Assembly: GCF_014656075.1 (NCBI RefSeq)
Contig: NZ_BNBS01000026.1
Location: forward strand, 17,691 to 81,690
Length of the DNA stretch: 64,000 nt
Source: Streptomyces hydrogenans
GTDB lineage: Bacteria > Actinomycetota > Actinomycetes > Streptomycetales > Streptomycetaceae
Direction of reading: 5' to 3'
Shown: piece by piece, positions 20,247 through 28,448 of the stretch
How positions within the stretch are numbered: the first letter of the stretch is position 1
Layout of the letters: every line of letters starts with the position of its first letter
Made by a program: the position numbers and the translations under genes
Notes under the pieces: model-generated
What the model saw: only the letters and a program-made list of their open reading frames with translations
What the model was told of the DNA's origin: nothing
Database searches by the model: none

Positions 20247-21209
20247 ATGCCCGGCATGGACCGACCGAACGCGCACGACGAGGAACCGGCCGAACTCCTC
20301 GCCTTCGTACACCGCCTGGCCTAGGCCGACACCGGCGAGCTCCGCTGCGGCGAGCCGGGCCATCCCGACGGCCACGTCTGCCTGCCGGCGCCGATCGGGG
20401 AGGTCGCGCTCGACGAATTCCGGAGGGCCCTCGTCGAGCGGTACGGGCGGGCGCGGAGCCTGGCCCGGGACGGAGACGCCGACCCGACCGCGACCGTCGA
20501 CACCGGTCTGCCGCTGCTCACCCCCTTCGGGGACCGGCTGGTCGCGATGCGCGGCTGGTTCCACGGCGGCCGGTGGATCGGCCTCGGCGCGATCCGCCGC
20601 CCGTACGGCCCGCTGCCCGTGCTCCTGGTCGCGGAGGGCCGCGGCCCGGCGGACGGACTCCCCGAGGGGACCACCTGGCTGGGCGGCGTCGTCGCGGCCA
20701 CCGGACGGGACCTCTCCGCGCCCCGTCACCCGGTGGACTGGGCGGACGTCGAGGCGCGGCTCGGCACGGCGCTCCCCGTCGACTACAGGCAGCTCGCCGA
20801 GGTCTTCGGCGAGGGCGCCTTCGACGACCACCTCAGGCTGTACGTCCCCGGTTCGGACGCGCGCGGCTCCGACCTCGTCGGGAACGCGCTCCGGTCGGCC
20901 GAGTGGGCGCGGACGAGCGGCTCCCGGCTGTGGGAGCCGTACGGCGTGTACCCGGCGCCCGGCGGCCTCCTGCAGTGGGGCGACACGGAGCAGGCCGACA
21001 CCTTCTACTGGCTCACCGAGGGCGACGACCCCGAGCGGTGGCCGGTCATCGCCTGCTCGGACGACTTCGACTCCTGGGCCCGGTTCGACGGGACCGTCAC
21101 CGAGTTCCTCCACCAGGTCCTGACCGACCGGCACCACCCCTACTCCCTGGCCCGATACTTCGACGGCCACTGGTTCACGCCCTACGGGGAGGACGACCTC
21201 ACGGGGTGA
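20247..21209 (+). pseudogene. SMI1/KNR4 (SUKH) family gene interrupted by an in-frame amber codon
   Basis: From ATG 20247 (or 20256) the frame runs 22-25 codons, meets TAG at 20322-20324, then stays open to 21209. Together it would give about 320 residues. The N-terminal part reads EEPAELLAFVHRLA, then stop, then ADTGELRCGEPGHPDGHVCL, consistent with one continuous protein. A CAG-to-TAG change would explain the stop. The C-terminal 200 residues carry a SUKH-like fold: VEARLGTALPVDYRQLAEVF and WDPxxW-type LWEPYGVYPAPGG. SUKH proteins are often immunity proteins of contact toxins. Internal re-start at ATG 20547 would yield 220 residues, but it has no ribosome binding site. Confidence 0.65.
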
Positions 21210-22677
21210 CCGCGATGTTGGTCAGACCGCTCGTGGCGCCCTTCACCGTGTTGGAGGCGTGCACCACGTTGAGCCGCCCCGGGCACTTCGACGTCGACGT
21301 GATCCGGACGGCGTACGCGCCCACCCCGCCGAGGTCGGAGGAGTTGGCGCGCCACACGTTGCCGCAGCCGTTCGGGAACGCCGGGGTGGTGGCGGGGTTG
21401 TGCGTCTCGTACCCGTTGGCGAAGGTGCCCGGCGCGGCGAAGGTGCCGGTGTTGCCCTCGATCAGGTAGTCCACGCCCTTGACGTCGATCCAGGAGTCCG
21501 CCGAGTTCTGCCCGGTGATCCCGCGTCCGTCGAAGGTGTTGCCGCGGATGATCCCGCCGAAGGTGCCCTCCTTGACGTCGATCGCCTCGGCGGCGACGTT
21601 CGGACCGATCCGGTTGTTCTCCACGAGCACCCGGTCGGAGCGGTCGGCGCCGCCCTCGTTGCCGTGGCAGCCCCAGTTGGAGCCCGCCGAGCCGATGTAC
21701 ACGCCCTCGCCGTAGCCGGGCTGGACGAGACCCGTCTCCTCGACGATCGCGTTCCGGAGCACCCCGTCCGCCGAGGAGCGGCGGAAGTGCACGCCCTCCT
21801 CCTCGACGTGGTGCACGTACAGTCCGTCCGCCGTCACGTGCGGGGAGGCGTCGACGACCACGCCCTTCTTGGAGTCCCGGACGGTGAAGCCCTCCAGGTT
21901 CCAGTACGGCGCCCGGTACAGCCACAGGCCGTAGCCCGGGTCCCAGCCCGCCGTGGGGACGGGGCAGGACGGGCCGCTGCCGGACGGCCCGTCGTTGACG
22001 AGCACCGCCGTGCGGGGGCCGGTCAGCGTGATCGGCCGGTCGGCCGCGCCGGCGCGCTGCGCGACGAACGAGCCCCGGTACTCGCCGGGGGCCAGCCGGA
22101 TCGTCTGCCCGGGCGCCGCCGCGTCCAGCGCGGCCCGGAGCTGCGCCGCGGTGGCGACGTCGACGACGGGGCCGGCGGGCGGGGTCGTCGGGGAAGGGGC
22201 GGAGGGCGTGGGTGTGGGCGTGGGGGTGGGTGTCGGGGTCGGCGTGGGTGTCGGCGTCGGGGTCGGTGTGGGGGTGCCGCCGGCGCACGGGGCGCCGTTG
22301 ACCGTGCAGTTGAGGGGGAGGCCGAGACCGCTCGCGTTGAAGCCGAAGCCCTGCGTCCCGCCCGGCGCGACCGAGCCGTTCCAGGTGACGTTCGTGAAGG
22401 TGTAGTGGCGGCCGCTCTGGGTCTTCGTCGCCGACCAGTGGCTGCTGACCGAGGTGCCCTCCGGCAGGTCGAACTCGACCGTCCAGCCGCTCGCGGGGGC
22501 GTCCCCGTCGTTCCGTACGGTCACGTCGGCGCCGTAACCGGTGCTCCAGACACTTGCCTGGACGACCGAGGCGGTGAGGGCGGGGGCGGCGGCGGCCCGG
22601 GCCGACGGGCTCAGGAACCCCGCGGCGAGCAGGCCGGCGACGGCCGTCGCGACCGCGGCCGGTATCGCTCTGCGCAT
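21199..22677 (-). CDS. Secreted CBM2 plus right-handed beta-helix protein (pectate-lyase-like)
   Basis: The protein has 492 residues. A signal peptide (1-27, ending ARAAA) is followed by a family 2 carbohydrate-binding-like module (about 30-130: VWSTGYGADVTVRNDGD, GWTVEFDLP, VTWNGSVAPGG) and a threonine-proline linker (TPTPTPTPTP). The C-terminal domain, about 170-490, is a parallel beta-helix of the pectate-lyase/PL-like type. Its helical coils appear in EGFTVRDSKKGVVVD, LYVHHVEEEGVHF, RVLVENNRIGPN and IIRGNTFDGRG. It probably acts on plant or microbial polysaccharide. The exact activity is not readable, since the catalytic residues of beta-helix lyases are not motif-like. The ATG has AGGAGGAG upstream. 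The stop overlaps the convergent SMI1 gene by 11 bp. Confidence 0.82.
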   Translation of the reverse strand: MRRAIPAAVATAVAGLLAAGFLSPSARAAAAPALTASVVQASVWSTGYGADVTVRNDGDAPASGWTVEFDLPEGTSVSSHWSATKTQSGRHYTFTNVTWNGSVAPGGTQGFGFNASGLGLPLNCTVNGAPCAGGTPTPTPTPTPTPTPTPTPTPTPTPSAPSPTTPPAGPVVDVATAAQLRAALDAAAPGQTIRLAPGEYRGSFVAQRAGAADRPITLTGPRTAVLVNDGPSGSGPSCPVPTAGWDPGYGLWLYRAPYWNLEGFTVRDSKKGVVVDASPHVTADGLYVHHVEEEGVHFRRSSADGVLRNAIVEETGLVQPGYGEGVYIGSAGSNWGCHGNEGGADRSDRVLVENNRIGPNVAAEAIDVKEGTFGGIIRGNTFDGRGITGQNSADSWIDVKGVDYLIEGNTGTFAAPGTFANGYETHNPATTPAFPNGCGNVWRANSSDLGGVGAYAVRITSTSKCPGRLNVVHASNTVKGATSGLTNIAVTP

Positions 22678-22726
22678 GATGGATCGTCTCCTCCTGCCGG
22701 GGGCGGCCGGCCGGTCGGCGATGGTT

Positions 22727-22745
22727 GACAGGAAACCTTCCTTAC
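22727..22745. promoter_or_regulatory. Putative repressor operator of the beta-helix gene
   Basis: GACAGGAAACCTTCCTTAC contains the inverted repeat AGGAA-ACC-TTCCT. It matches 15 of 19 positions of the GTTAGGAAACTTTCCTAAC palindrome recalled for ROK-type regulation of Streptomyces polysaccharide-degrading genes. A TTGACG at about 22755-22760 (minus strand) could be the -35 element. A near copy lies upstream of the metallophosphoesterase at 1625. Confidence 0.5.
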
Positions 22746-22949
22746 CGTTGCAGCGGCGTCAATGGAAGCGACCGATCCACTCGCCGTCCGCCGCCTCCCG
22801 AACACGGCCCGAACAGTGGCGACTTCACGCCACGAGCCGTACCCCCGGCCGGTGGCGCGCTGTCCTCGCCCCCGCCCGCGCCCCTACAGTGCGAGGGACC
22901 GCGCCACCCCGCACGCGAGGGCGTGCGGACGCCGAACAGGAGCCGCACC

Positions 22950-24308
22950 GTGGCCATCCCCGCACCCCCCGGCGCCCGCGAGGCCACCGGACCGGCAGGC
23001 CGGCCGGTCCCCGAACTCGACGCCGCCCTCGTCGGACGATGGCACCAGGACGGCGGCGAACTGGTGGCCCTCCTCACCCTCGTACGCGAACGGCTCGGCG
23101 GCATCGGCGCGTTCCGCCCCGCCCCCAGCGCCGCGCCCACCGTGCTCGTCACCGAACCCGACGCCGTCCGGCACGTCCTCGCCCACCACCCCGACCGGTA
23201 CGTCAAGCGCTCCCACCGCGCCCGCGTCCTCGTCGGCGACGGCGTCCTCTCCGCCACCGGCGAGGCCTGGCAGAACCAACGCCGCCTGCTCCAGTCCCAG
23301 TTCACCGGACGCGGCATGCGCCGGTACGAGGGGCGGATCGCCGCCGCCGCACGGGTGACGGGCGCCCGCTGGCAGGCGTACGCCCGCACCGGTGAGGTCT
23401 TCGACCTCGGCGAGGAGATGCGCCGCTTCGCCCTCGACACCATCTGGCGCGCCCTCACCGGACACCCGCTCGACCCCGGCACCGAACGCGAACTCGCCTC
23501 CGTCGCCGGGGTCGTGGCCGCCCTCCCGAGCCTGCCCGCCGACCAGGTCGCCGCGCAGGAGGCCGTCGCCGCCGACATCGCGCGGATCGACGCCGTGGCC
23601 GAACGGGCCGTCCGCACCGCCCGGGACGGCGGCGCCGGACCCGACGGCCCCGGCCTGCTGCACGTGCTCGTCGAGGCCTCCGCCTCCCGCCCCGCCTACA
23701 CCGACCGGCTCATCCGCGACGAACTCGTCACCCTCCTCGTGGCCGGTCACGAGACCACCGCCACCACCCTCACCTGGCTGTACCTGCTGCTCGACCGTCA
23801 CCCCGAGGCCCGTGAACACGCCCTCGCCGCCGGGCCCGAGGGCTCGGCCGAGCGACAGCAGGCCGTCCAGGCGCTCGTCCACGAGACGCTCCGCCTCTAC
23901 CCCTCGGCCTGGATCCTGCCCCGCCACGCCGCCGCGGCCGACACCCTCGCAGGCCACCCGATCCCCGCCGGGACCGATCTCCTCGTCTGCCCCTACCTCA
24001 CCCACCGCGACCCCGGACTCTGGCCCGAACCCGCGCACTTCGACCCCGCCCGCTTCACCACCCCCGGCCGCCGGCCCGGCCACCCCGGCGCCTACCTGCC
24101 CTTCGGGATCGGGCCCCGCGCCTGCCTGGGCCTCCAGTTCGCCCTCCGCGAGACCACCGCCCTCCTCGAACAGCTGCTGCCGGGCCCCGTACCCCGCTTC
24201 CGGTCCCGTCCGGAGCGCACCGCGTACGGCCTCACCGTCCGCCCCGACGGACCGACCCCGGCCGTCCTCGACGGCTCCGCGGAGTGGCCCACCGCCCCGA
24301 TGCGCTAA
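22950..24308 (+). CDS. Cytochrome P450
   Basis: The protein has 452 residues. The GTG start has AGGAG about eight bases upstream. All P450 signatures are present: the I-helix oxygen-activation AGHETTATT (about 263), the ExxR in HETLRLYPSAW, the meander region FDPARF, and the heme-cysteine loop FGIGPRACLGLQFA with Cys ligand. The sequence resembles the CYP102/CYP4-like bacterial class (VLSATGEAWQNQRRLLQSQF) rather than classic antibiotic-tailoring P450s. It needs an external redox partner, and none is encoded nearby. The Crp/Fnr gene starts 57 bp downstream on the same strand, so they may share a transcript. Confidence 0.93.
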   Translation: MAIPAPPGAREATGPAGRPVPELDAALVGRWHQDGGELVALLTLVRERLGGIGAFRPAPSAAPTVLVTEPDAVRHVLAHHPDRYVKRSHRARVLVGDGVLSATGEAWQNQRRLLQSQFTGRGMRRYEGRIAAAARVTGARWQAYARTGEVFDLGEEMRRFALDTIWRALTGHPLDPGTERELASVAGVVAALPSLPADQVAAQEAVAADIARIDAVAERAVRTARDGGAGPDGPGLLHVLVEASASRPAYTDRLIRDELVTLLVAGHETTATTLTWLYLLLDRHPEAREHALAAGPEGSAERQQAVQALVHETLRLYPSAWILPRHAAAADTLAGHPIPAGTDLLVCPYLTHRDPGLWPEPAHFDPARFTTPGRRPGHPGAYLPFGIGPRACLGLQFALRETTALLEQLLPGPVPRFRSRPERTAYGLTVRPDGPTPAVLDGSAEWPTAPMR

Positions 24309-24365
24309 CCTCCCGGCTGATCGCGGGCGCGGGCGCCGCCCGAAGTGGCGGGCGGGGAGGAACAG

Positions 24366-25052
24366 GTGACGCAGTTCGAGGACCAGGTGCCCTTCGTGGC
24401 CCGGCTGGAGTCCGACGACCGGCAGACGCTCTTACGCAGCGGCAGCCCCCTCGCCTTCCCCGCGCGCCACGTCCTGTTACGCGAGCACGAACCCTCCACG
24501 CACGTCCTCGTCCTCCTCTCCGGCTGGGCCAAGGTGACGTCCGCCGCCCCCAACGGCTACGAGGCGCTCCTCGCCCTCCGCGGCCCCGGCGACATCGTGG
24601 GCGAACAGGCCCTCCTCAGCGGACGGCCCCGCGGCGCCACCGTCACCGCCCTCGAACGGGTCGAGGCCCTCGCCTTCGACGCCGTCGTCTTCGGCGAGCT
24701 GCTCGACCGACGCCCGGGCATCGCCCGCAAGTTGCTCGCCCTCACCGCCGACCGCACGCGCGACAGCGACCGGCGCCGCGTGCAGTACGCCTCCCTCAAC
24801 GTGCAGGAACGCCTCGCGCTGCTGCTCCTCGAACTCATCCGCACCCACGGCGAGGAGTCCCCCGACGGCGTCCAGCTCACGGCCGGACTCTCCCAGAGCG
24901 AACTCGCCGGCTCCGTCGGCGCCTCCCGCGAGGCCGTCGCCCGCCTGCTGAAGCAGCTGCGCGAACGCGGCATCGTACGGACCGGACGGCGCGGCCTCGT
25001 CGTCGTGCGCCCCGACGTCCTGCGGCAGATAGCGCGCTCCGGCACCACCTGA
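24366..25052 (+). CDS. Crp/Fnr-family regulator with two TTA codons
   Basis: The protein has 228 residues. I chose the GTG at 24366 because GGAGG lies six bases upstream; a GTG 21 bases earlier has no such site. Residues 20-125 form a cyclic-nucleotide-binding beta-roll with a phosphate-binding-cassette-like stretch GPGDIVGEQALLSGRPRGAT. A dimerisation helix (ERLALLLLELIRTHG) and a winged HTH (LSQSELAGSVGASREAVARL) follow. Codons 23 and 38 are TTA (24432-24434 and 24477-24479). I found no other in-frame TTA by eye, so translation should depend on the bldA tRNA. It is distinct from the conserved housekeeping Streptomyces Crp. It lies directly upstream of a cyclase-like gene whose leader contains a Crp-type site. 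Confidence 0.9.
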   Translation: MTQFEDQVPFVARLESDDRQTLLRSGSPLAFPARHVLLREHEPSTHVLVLLSGWAKVTSAAPNGYEALLALRGPGDIVGEQALLSGRPRGATVTALERVEALAFDAVVFGELLDRRPGIARKLLALTADRTRDSDRRRVQYASLNVQERLALLLLELIRTHGEESPDGVQLTAGLSQSELAGSVGASREAVARLLKQLRERGIVRTGRRGLVVVRPDVLRQIARSGTT

Positions 25053-25071
25053 ACCAGCCGGCGGACGCCCC

Positions 25072-25092
25072 GCGCCCCTCTTCCGGGGGCGC
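25072..25092 (+). terminator. Hairpin after the Crp/Fnr gene
   Basis: Seven-base perfect arms GCGCCCC and GGGGCGC with a seven-base loop start 20 bases after the stop codon. It would separate the P450/Crp transcript from the cyclase operon. Confidence 0.45.
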
Positions 25093-25098
25093 CGTTCT

Positions 25099-25112
25099 GT
25101 GCACACGGTCAC
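25099..25112. promoter_or_regulatory. Putative Crp-binding site before the cyclase-like gene
   Basis: GTGCACACGGTCAC exactly fits GTG-N6-GNCAC, the consensus I recall for Streptomyces coelicolor Crp. It overlaps an 8-bp inverted repeat GCACACGG/CCGTGTGC (25101-25125). It lies about 100 bp upstream of the cyclase-like start. Confidence 0.5.
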
Positions 25113-25214
25113 ACGCGCCGTGTGCCCGGCGCCGTCGCACCCCCCTCCCCGCGACTGACATCGTCGCGGTGTCCCCACGGCCCCCGAAGGGCCCCGTCAC
25201 CCGTGGAAGGCGCC

Positions 25215-26060
25215 ATGCGCGAGCCAGTCAACCGGACCATCCTGCTCCTCGACATCGAGAAGTTCAGCCGCCGCGACGACGTGGTGCAGGCCGTGCTGCG
25301 GCGCCGCCTGAACGCGATCGTGGACCAGACCCTGGAGGCCGCCGGCGTCGAGCCCAGCCAGCAGTACCGCGAGGACCGCGGCGACGGCCTCATCGTGCTC
25401 CTCAGCGGCGACGTCGCCAAGACCGCCCTCCTGCGCTCCCTCCTCACCACCGCCCCCGACCTGCTGCACGAGCACAACCTGCTGGCCTCTCAGAGCGCCC
25501 AGATGCGGCTGCGGACCGTGCTCGCCGCCGGAGAGGTCGCCCACGACCCGCACGCCGGGACCACCGGGGGCATCGTCGGCCACGACCTCAACCAGGCGTG
25601 CCGGCTGCTCGACGCCGACGTGCTGCGCGCCGCGCTCGCCGCCCGCCCCGACGAGCACGCCGTCCTCGCCGTCAGCGCGCCCGTCTACGAGGGGATCGTC
25701 CGGCACGGCCACCGGGGCGTCCGGCCGGAGCTGTTCGCGCGCGCCGACGTCACCGTCAAGGACGGCGTGCTGCCCGCCTGGATCCACCGGGGAGCCGGCA
25801 CGGGCCCGGCGGACGCCACCCCGGCCCCCGCGCCCGAGGCGGCCCCGGCGCCCACCCCCGCGCCCGCACCGGCACCCGCCCCCGCACCGGCGCCCGCGTC
25901 CGTCTTCCACTTCCACGGCTCCCCGGTCGTCCACGGCTCCCTCGTCGCGGGGGACCAGCACGGCGTGAGCGGCGGCCACGTCACCGGCGACGTCATCCTC
26001 GGCGGCGGCGGTCGGCCGGACCGGCGCGTCGCCGACGGCGCGGAAGGGAGCCCGGCGTGA
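25215..26060 (+). CDS. Class III nucleotide-cyclase-like protein with glycine-rich C-terminal motif
   Basis: The protein has 281 residues. Residues 8-185 form a cyclase homology domain: first metal-aspartate strand TILLLDIEKFSRRDD, second EDRGDGLIVLL, then RTVLAAGEVAHDPHAGTTGG and LNQACRLLDADVLRAAL. Both metal-binding aspartates are present, so catalysis is plausible; the nucleotide (A, G, C or U) cannot be decided by eye. A low-complexity Ala-Pro linker (about 205-235) follows. The C-terminal motif GSLVAGDQHGVSGGHVTGDV is identical in the next gene. The ATG follows GGAAGG, and the next gene starts on a GTGA overlap. It could be the cyclase of a Pycsar-like system or a signalling partner of the Crp regulator. 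Confidence 0.75.
   Translation: MREPVNRTILLLDIEKFSRRDDVVQAVLRRRLNAIVDQTLEAAGVEPSQQYREDRGDGLIVLLSGDVAKTALLRSLLTTAPDLLHEHNLLASQSAQMRLRTVLAAGEVAHDPHAGTTGGIVGHDLNQACRLLDADVLRAALAARPDEHAVLAVSAPVYEGIVRHGHRGVRPELFARADVTVKDGVLPAWIHRGAGTGPADATPAPAPEAAPAPTPAPAPAPAPAPAPASVFHFHGSPVVHGSLVAGDQHGVSGGHVTGDVILGGGGRPDRRVADGAEGSPA
25934..26006. repeat. 73-bp perfect direct repeat, copy 1
   Basis: It encodes the glycine-rich motif at the C-terminus of the cyclase-like protein. It is identical base for base to 26269-26341, in the same reading frame sense. Confidence 0.95.
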
Positions 26061-28366
26061 GCACCCCGCAGGAGCGGCCCCCCGCCCCCGACGAGCCCGC
26101 CCCGGCGTACGCGGGCGCGCCCGTCCCGCCGGCGGCCGAGAACGCCCCCGCCGGCGCGGGCGAGGGGCACGACGACGCCGACACCGAGACCGAACACGCC
26201 TGGGACTCCCGGCGCGACCTCTACCGGCACAGCCCCGGCTTCATGCTCGGGCACTCCGCGCGCGTCGGCGGCTCCCTCGTCGCGGGGGACCAGCACGGCG
26301 TGAGCGGCGGCCACGTCACCGGCGACGTCATCCTCGGCGGCAAGGTCGAGTACCACCTCGGCGGCGACACCGAGGAACGCTCCGGAGCGATCCCCGTCAC
26401 CGAGGTCGAGGCGCTGGCCCTGCGCTTCGTCCAGCCGCTCGCCGACGAAGCCGACGGCGAGCCGGACGGACCGTTCGCCCGCGCCCTCGACGCGCTCAGG
26501 AAGGACCGCGTCGCCGTCCTCTCCGGACCCGCCACCACCGGCCGCCGCGCCGCCGCCCTGATGCTGCTGCGCGAGGCCGGCTCCCGGTCCTACCGCGCCC
26601 TCGACCCGGGCCTCGGCGCCGGCCGGCTCGTGGGCGAACTCCGCGACGGCTGCGGCCACCTCGTCGCCGACTTCACCGCCACCGCCGAACGCCCCCTGCG
26701 CGAACACCACCTCCGCGCCCTCAGCGAACGGCTCCACGCCACCGACGGCCACCTCGTCCTCGTCACCGGCCCCCACCCGGCCGTGCCGACGGGCACCGGC
26801 CACGTGCCCTGGCGGCCGCCCGCCCCCGACGCCCTCCTCGCCGGACACCTGCGCACCGCGGACCTGGGCGGCCGGGACGCGGCCGAACTCCTCGGCCTCC
26901 CCGAGGTCCGGTCCGTCCTCACCCACCACCGGCCCGTCGCCGAGACCGCCCGCTTCGCCGAGCACGTCGCCGGCTACGCCCGGGGGACGGTGACCCTCGC
27001 CGCGCTCGGCGCCTTCGGCCACGTCGCCGCCGAACGACAGGTCCGCGCCTGGTTCGACAGCGCCGACCACACCCTCCACGACAAGGCGTTCCTGATCGCC
27101 CTCGCCACCTTCGACGAGGCCCCCTATCCGCTCACCGCCGAACTCGGCGACGTGCTCTACCAGCTCCTCCAGCGCATCGAGCACCCCGGCGAACCCGCCC
27201 GCATCCCCGTCTTCGGCACCTCCAGCGCCCAGCGCGTCGAGAAGGCCCTCGCCGAGCGGTACCAGGAGCCGGAGCAGACCGAGTGGGGCCCCGTGCTCCA
27301 GACCAAGGTCCAGTTCCGGGACAAGCTCACCGCGCTCACCCTGCTCCGCGAGGTCTGGACCGGCCACCCCTCGGCCCGGCCCGCCCTGATCGCCTGGCTG
27401 CGCCGGCTCGCCGACGACCCGCGGCCCGTCGTCCGCACCCGGGCCGCCGCCACCGCCGCCGTCATGACCGAGGCGGACCTGCCGTCCGCGATGGCCCTCC
27501 TCGTCCGGGGCTGGGCCGCCGACCGCCGCCTGCGGGCCCGGCTCGCCGCCGCCAACGCCCTCGCCCTCGCCCACCACCTGGGCGCCCCGCACATCTCCCG
27601 CATCCTCGCCGAGTGGTGCACCTCGCCCGACCACCGGCTGCGCTGGACCGCCGTCCGCGCCTACGCCCTCGTCGGCGACGCCTTCCCCCACGAGGCCCTG
27701 CGCGCCCTCACCGAGGCCGTCCGCGGCATGGAGGCGCGCGGCGGACCGGTGCGCGGCTGGACGGAGGAACGCGAGGACCTCGCCCAGTCCGCCGCCGCCC
27801 TCCTCCTCGCCGGCGGGCAGGACGCCGCCGGACGGGGCGACTGGAGCGCCGCCGCCGACCTGTGGGTCGACCTGCCGGCACTCGCCCGCGGGGCCACCCG
27901 CGACTTCGTGCTGCGGGCCACGGTGCACGCCTGCGGCCCCACCGACGGCCCCGACGGCACCGGCCGCCCGCTGCTGCTCGACCTCTTCGGCCGGGCCGAG
28001 GCCACCCCCGGCACCGACGGCGCCGCACTGCGCCAGGCCCTCGCCGCGCTCTGGCGCAGCGTCCTGGGCGACCCCGTCGCCTCGGCCTCCGGCCTGCACG
28101 CCCTGCGCGGCTGGGTGCGGGCCGCGGACACCGATCCGGGCGCCGAGGCCGCCCTCACCGGACTGCTGCCGCTCCTCGCCGTCTCCGTCGAGGACCACCG
28201 CCGGCTCGCCTACCTCCTGGAGAACCTGCGGGCCGAACCGGTGGACCCCGCCACCGGCCCCGTACCGCCGGCCGTCGCCCTCCGGCTGCGCGACCGGCTG
28301 GCCGGAGCACGCGCACCCGGCCCCTCCGGACCCGCGGACCCCCCGGGGCCCGCGCCCTCCCGGTGA
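26057..28366 (+). CDS. Degenerate P-loop / HEAT-repeat-like adaptor sharing the cyclase motif
   Basis: The protein has 769 residues and starts at GTG within a GTGA overlap. Residues 1-60 are acidic and disordered. Residues about 72-95 repeat exactly the GSLVAGDQHGVSGGHVTGDV motif of the upstream protein. Next comes a P-loop-like segment, VAVLSGPATTGRRAAALMLL, in which the usual GKT/S is GRR, with GHLVLVTGPHP as a possible Walker B strand. The C-terminal 450 residues are alpha-helical with HEAT-like repeats (PRPVVRTRAAATAAVMT, RRLRARLAAANALALAHHLG, DHRLRWTAVRAYALVG). No known enzyme is recognised. The layout resembles STAND-like sensor/adaptor proteins of bacterial conflict systems with a weakened NTPase. 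Confidence 0.7.
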   Translation: MSTPQERPPAPDEPAPAYAGAPVPPAAENAPAGAGEGHDDADTETEHAWDSRRDLYRHSPGFMLGHSARVGGSLVAGDQHGVSGGHVTGDVILGGKVEYHLGGDTEERSGAIPVTEVEALALRFVQPLADEADGEPDGPFARALDALRKDRVAVLSGPATTGRRAAALMLLREAGSRSYRALDPGLGAGRLVGELRDGCGHLVADFTATAERPLREHHLRALSERLHATDGHLVLVTGPHPAVPTGTGHVPWRPPAPDALLAGHLRTADLGGRDAAELLGLPEVRSVLTHHRPVAETARFAEHVAGYARGTVTLAALGAFGHVAAERQVRAWFDSADHTLHDKAFLIALATFDEAPYPLTAELGDVLYQLLQRIEHPGEPARIPVFGTSSAQRVEKALAERYQEPEQTEWGPVLQTKVQFRDKLTALTLLREVWTGHPSARPALIAWLRRLADDPRPVVRTRAAATAAVMTEADLPSAMALLVRGWAADRRLRARLAAANALALAHHLGAPHISRILAEWCTSPDHRLRWTAVRAYALVGDAFPHEALRALTEAVRGMEARGGPVRGWTEEREDLAQSAAALLLAGGQDAAGRGDWSAAADLWVDLPALARGATRDFVLRATVHACGPTDGPDGTGRPLLLDLFGRAEATPGTDGAALRQALAALWRSVLGDPVASASGLHALRGWVRAADTDPGAEAALTGLLPLLAVSVEDHRRLAYLLENLRAEPVDPATGPVPPAVALRLRDRLAGARAPGPSGPADPPGPAPSR
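26269..26341. repeat. 73-bp perfect direct repeat, copy 2
   Basis: Identical to 25934-26006, it encodes the same motif near the N-terminus of the HEAT-like protein. The two genes diverge completely on either side of the repeat. Confidence 0.95.
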
Positions 28367-28391
28367 CGCACCGGGGCGACCACCCGGGCGA

Positions 28392-28411
28392 CCGGCCTCC
28401 ACCGAGGCCGG
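28392..28411 (+). terminator. Intra-operon hairpin before the SPFH gene
   Basis: An 8-bp perfect stem CCGGCCTC/GAGGCCGG with loop CACC lies in the 82-bp gap between the HEAT-like gene and the SPFH gene. It probably attenuates or stabilises rather than fully ends the transcript. Confidence 0.45.
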
Positions 28412-28448
28412 CGCCGCCGTACGAACCGTTCCAAGGAGCAGCGTCACG

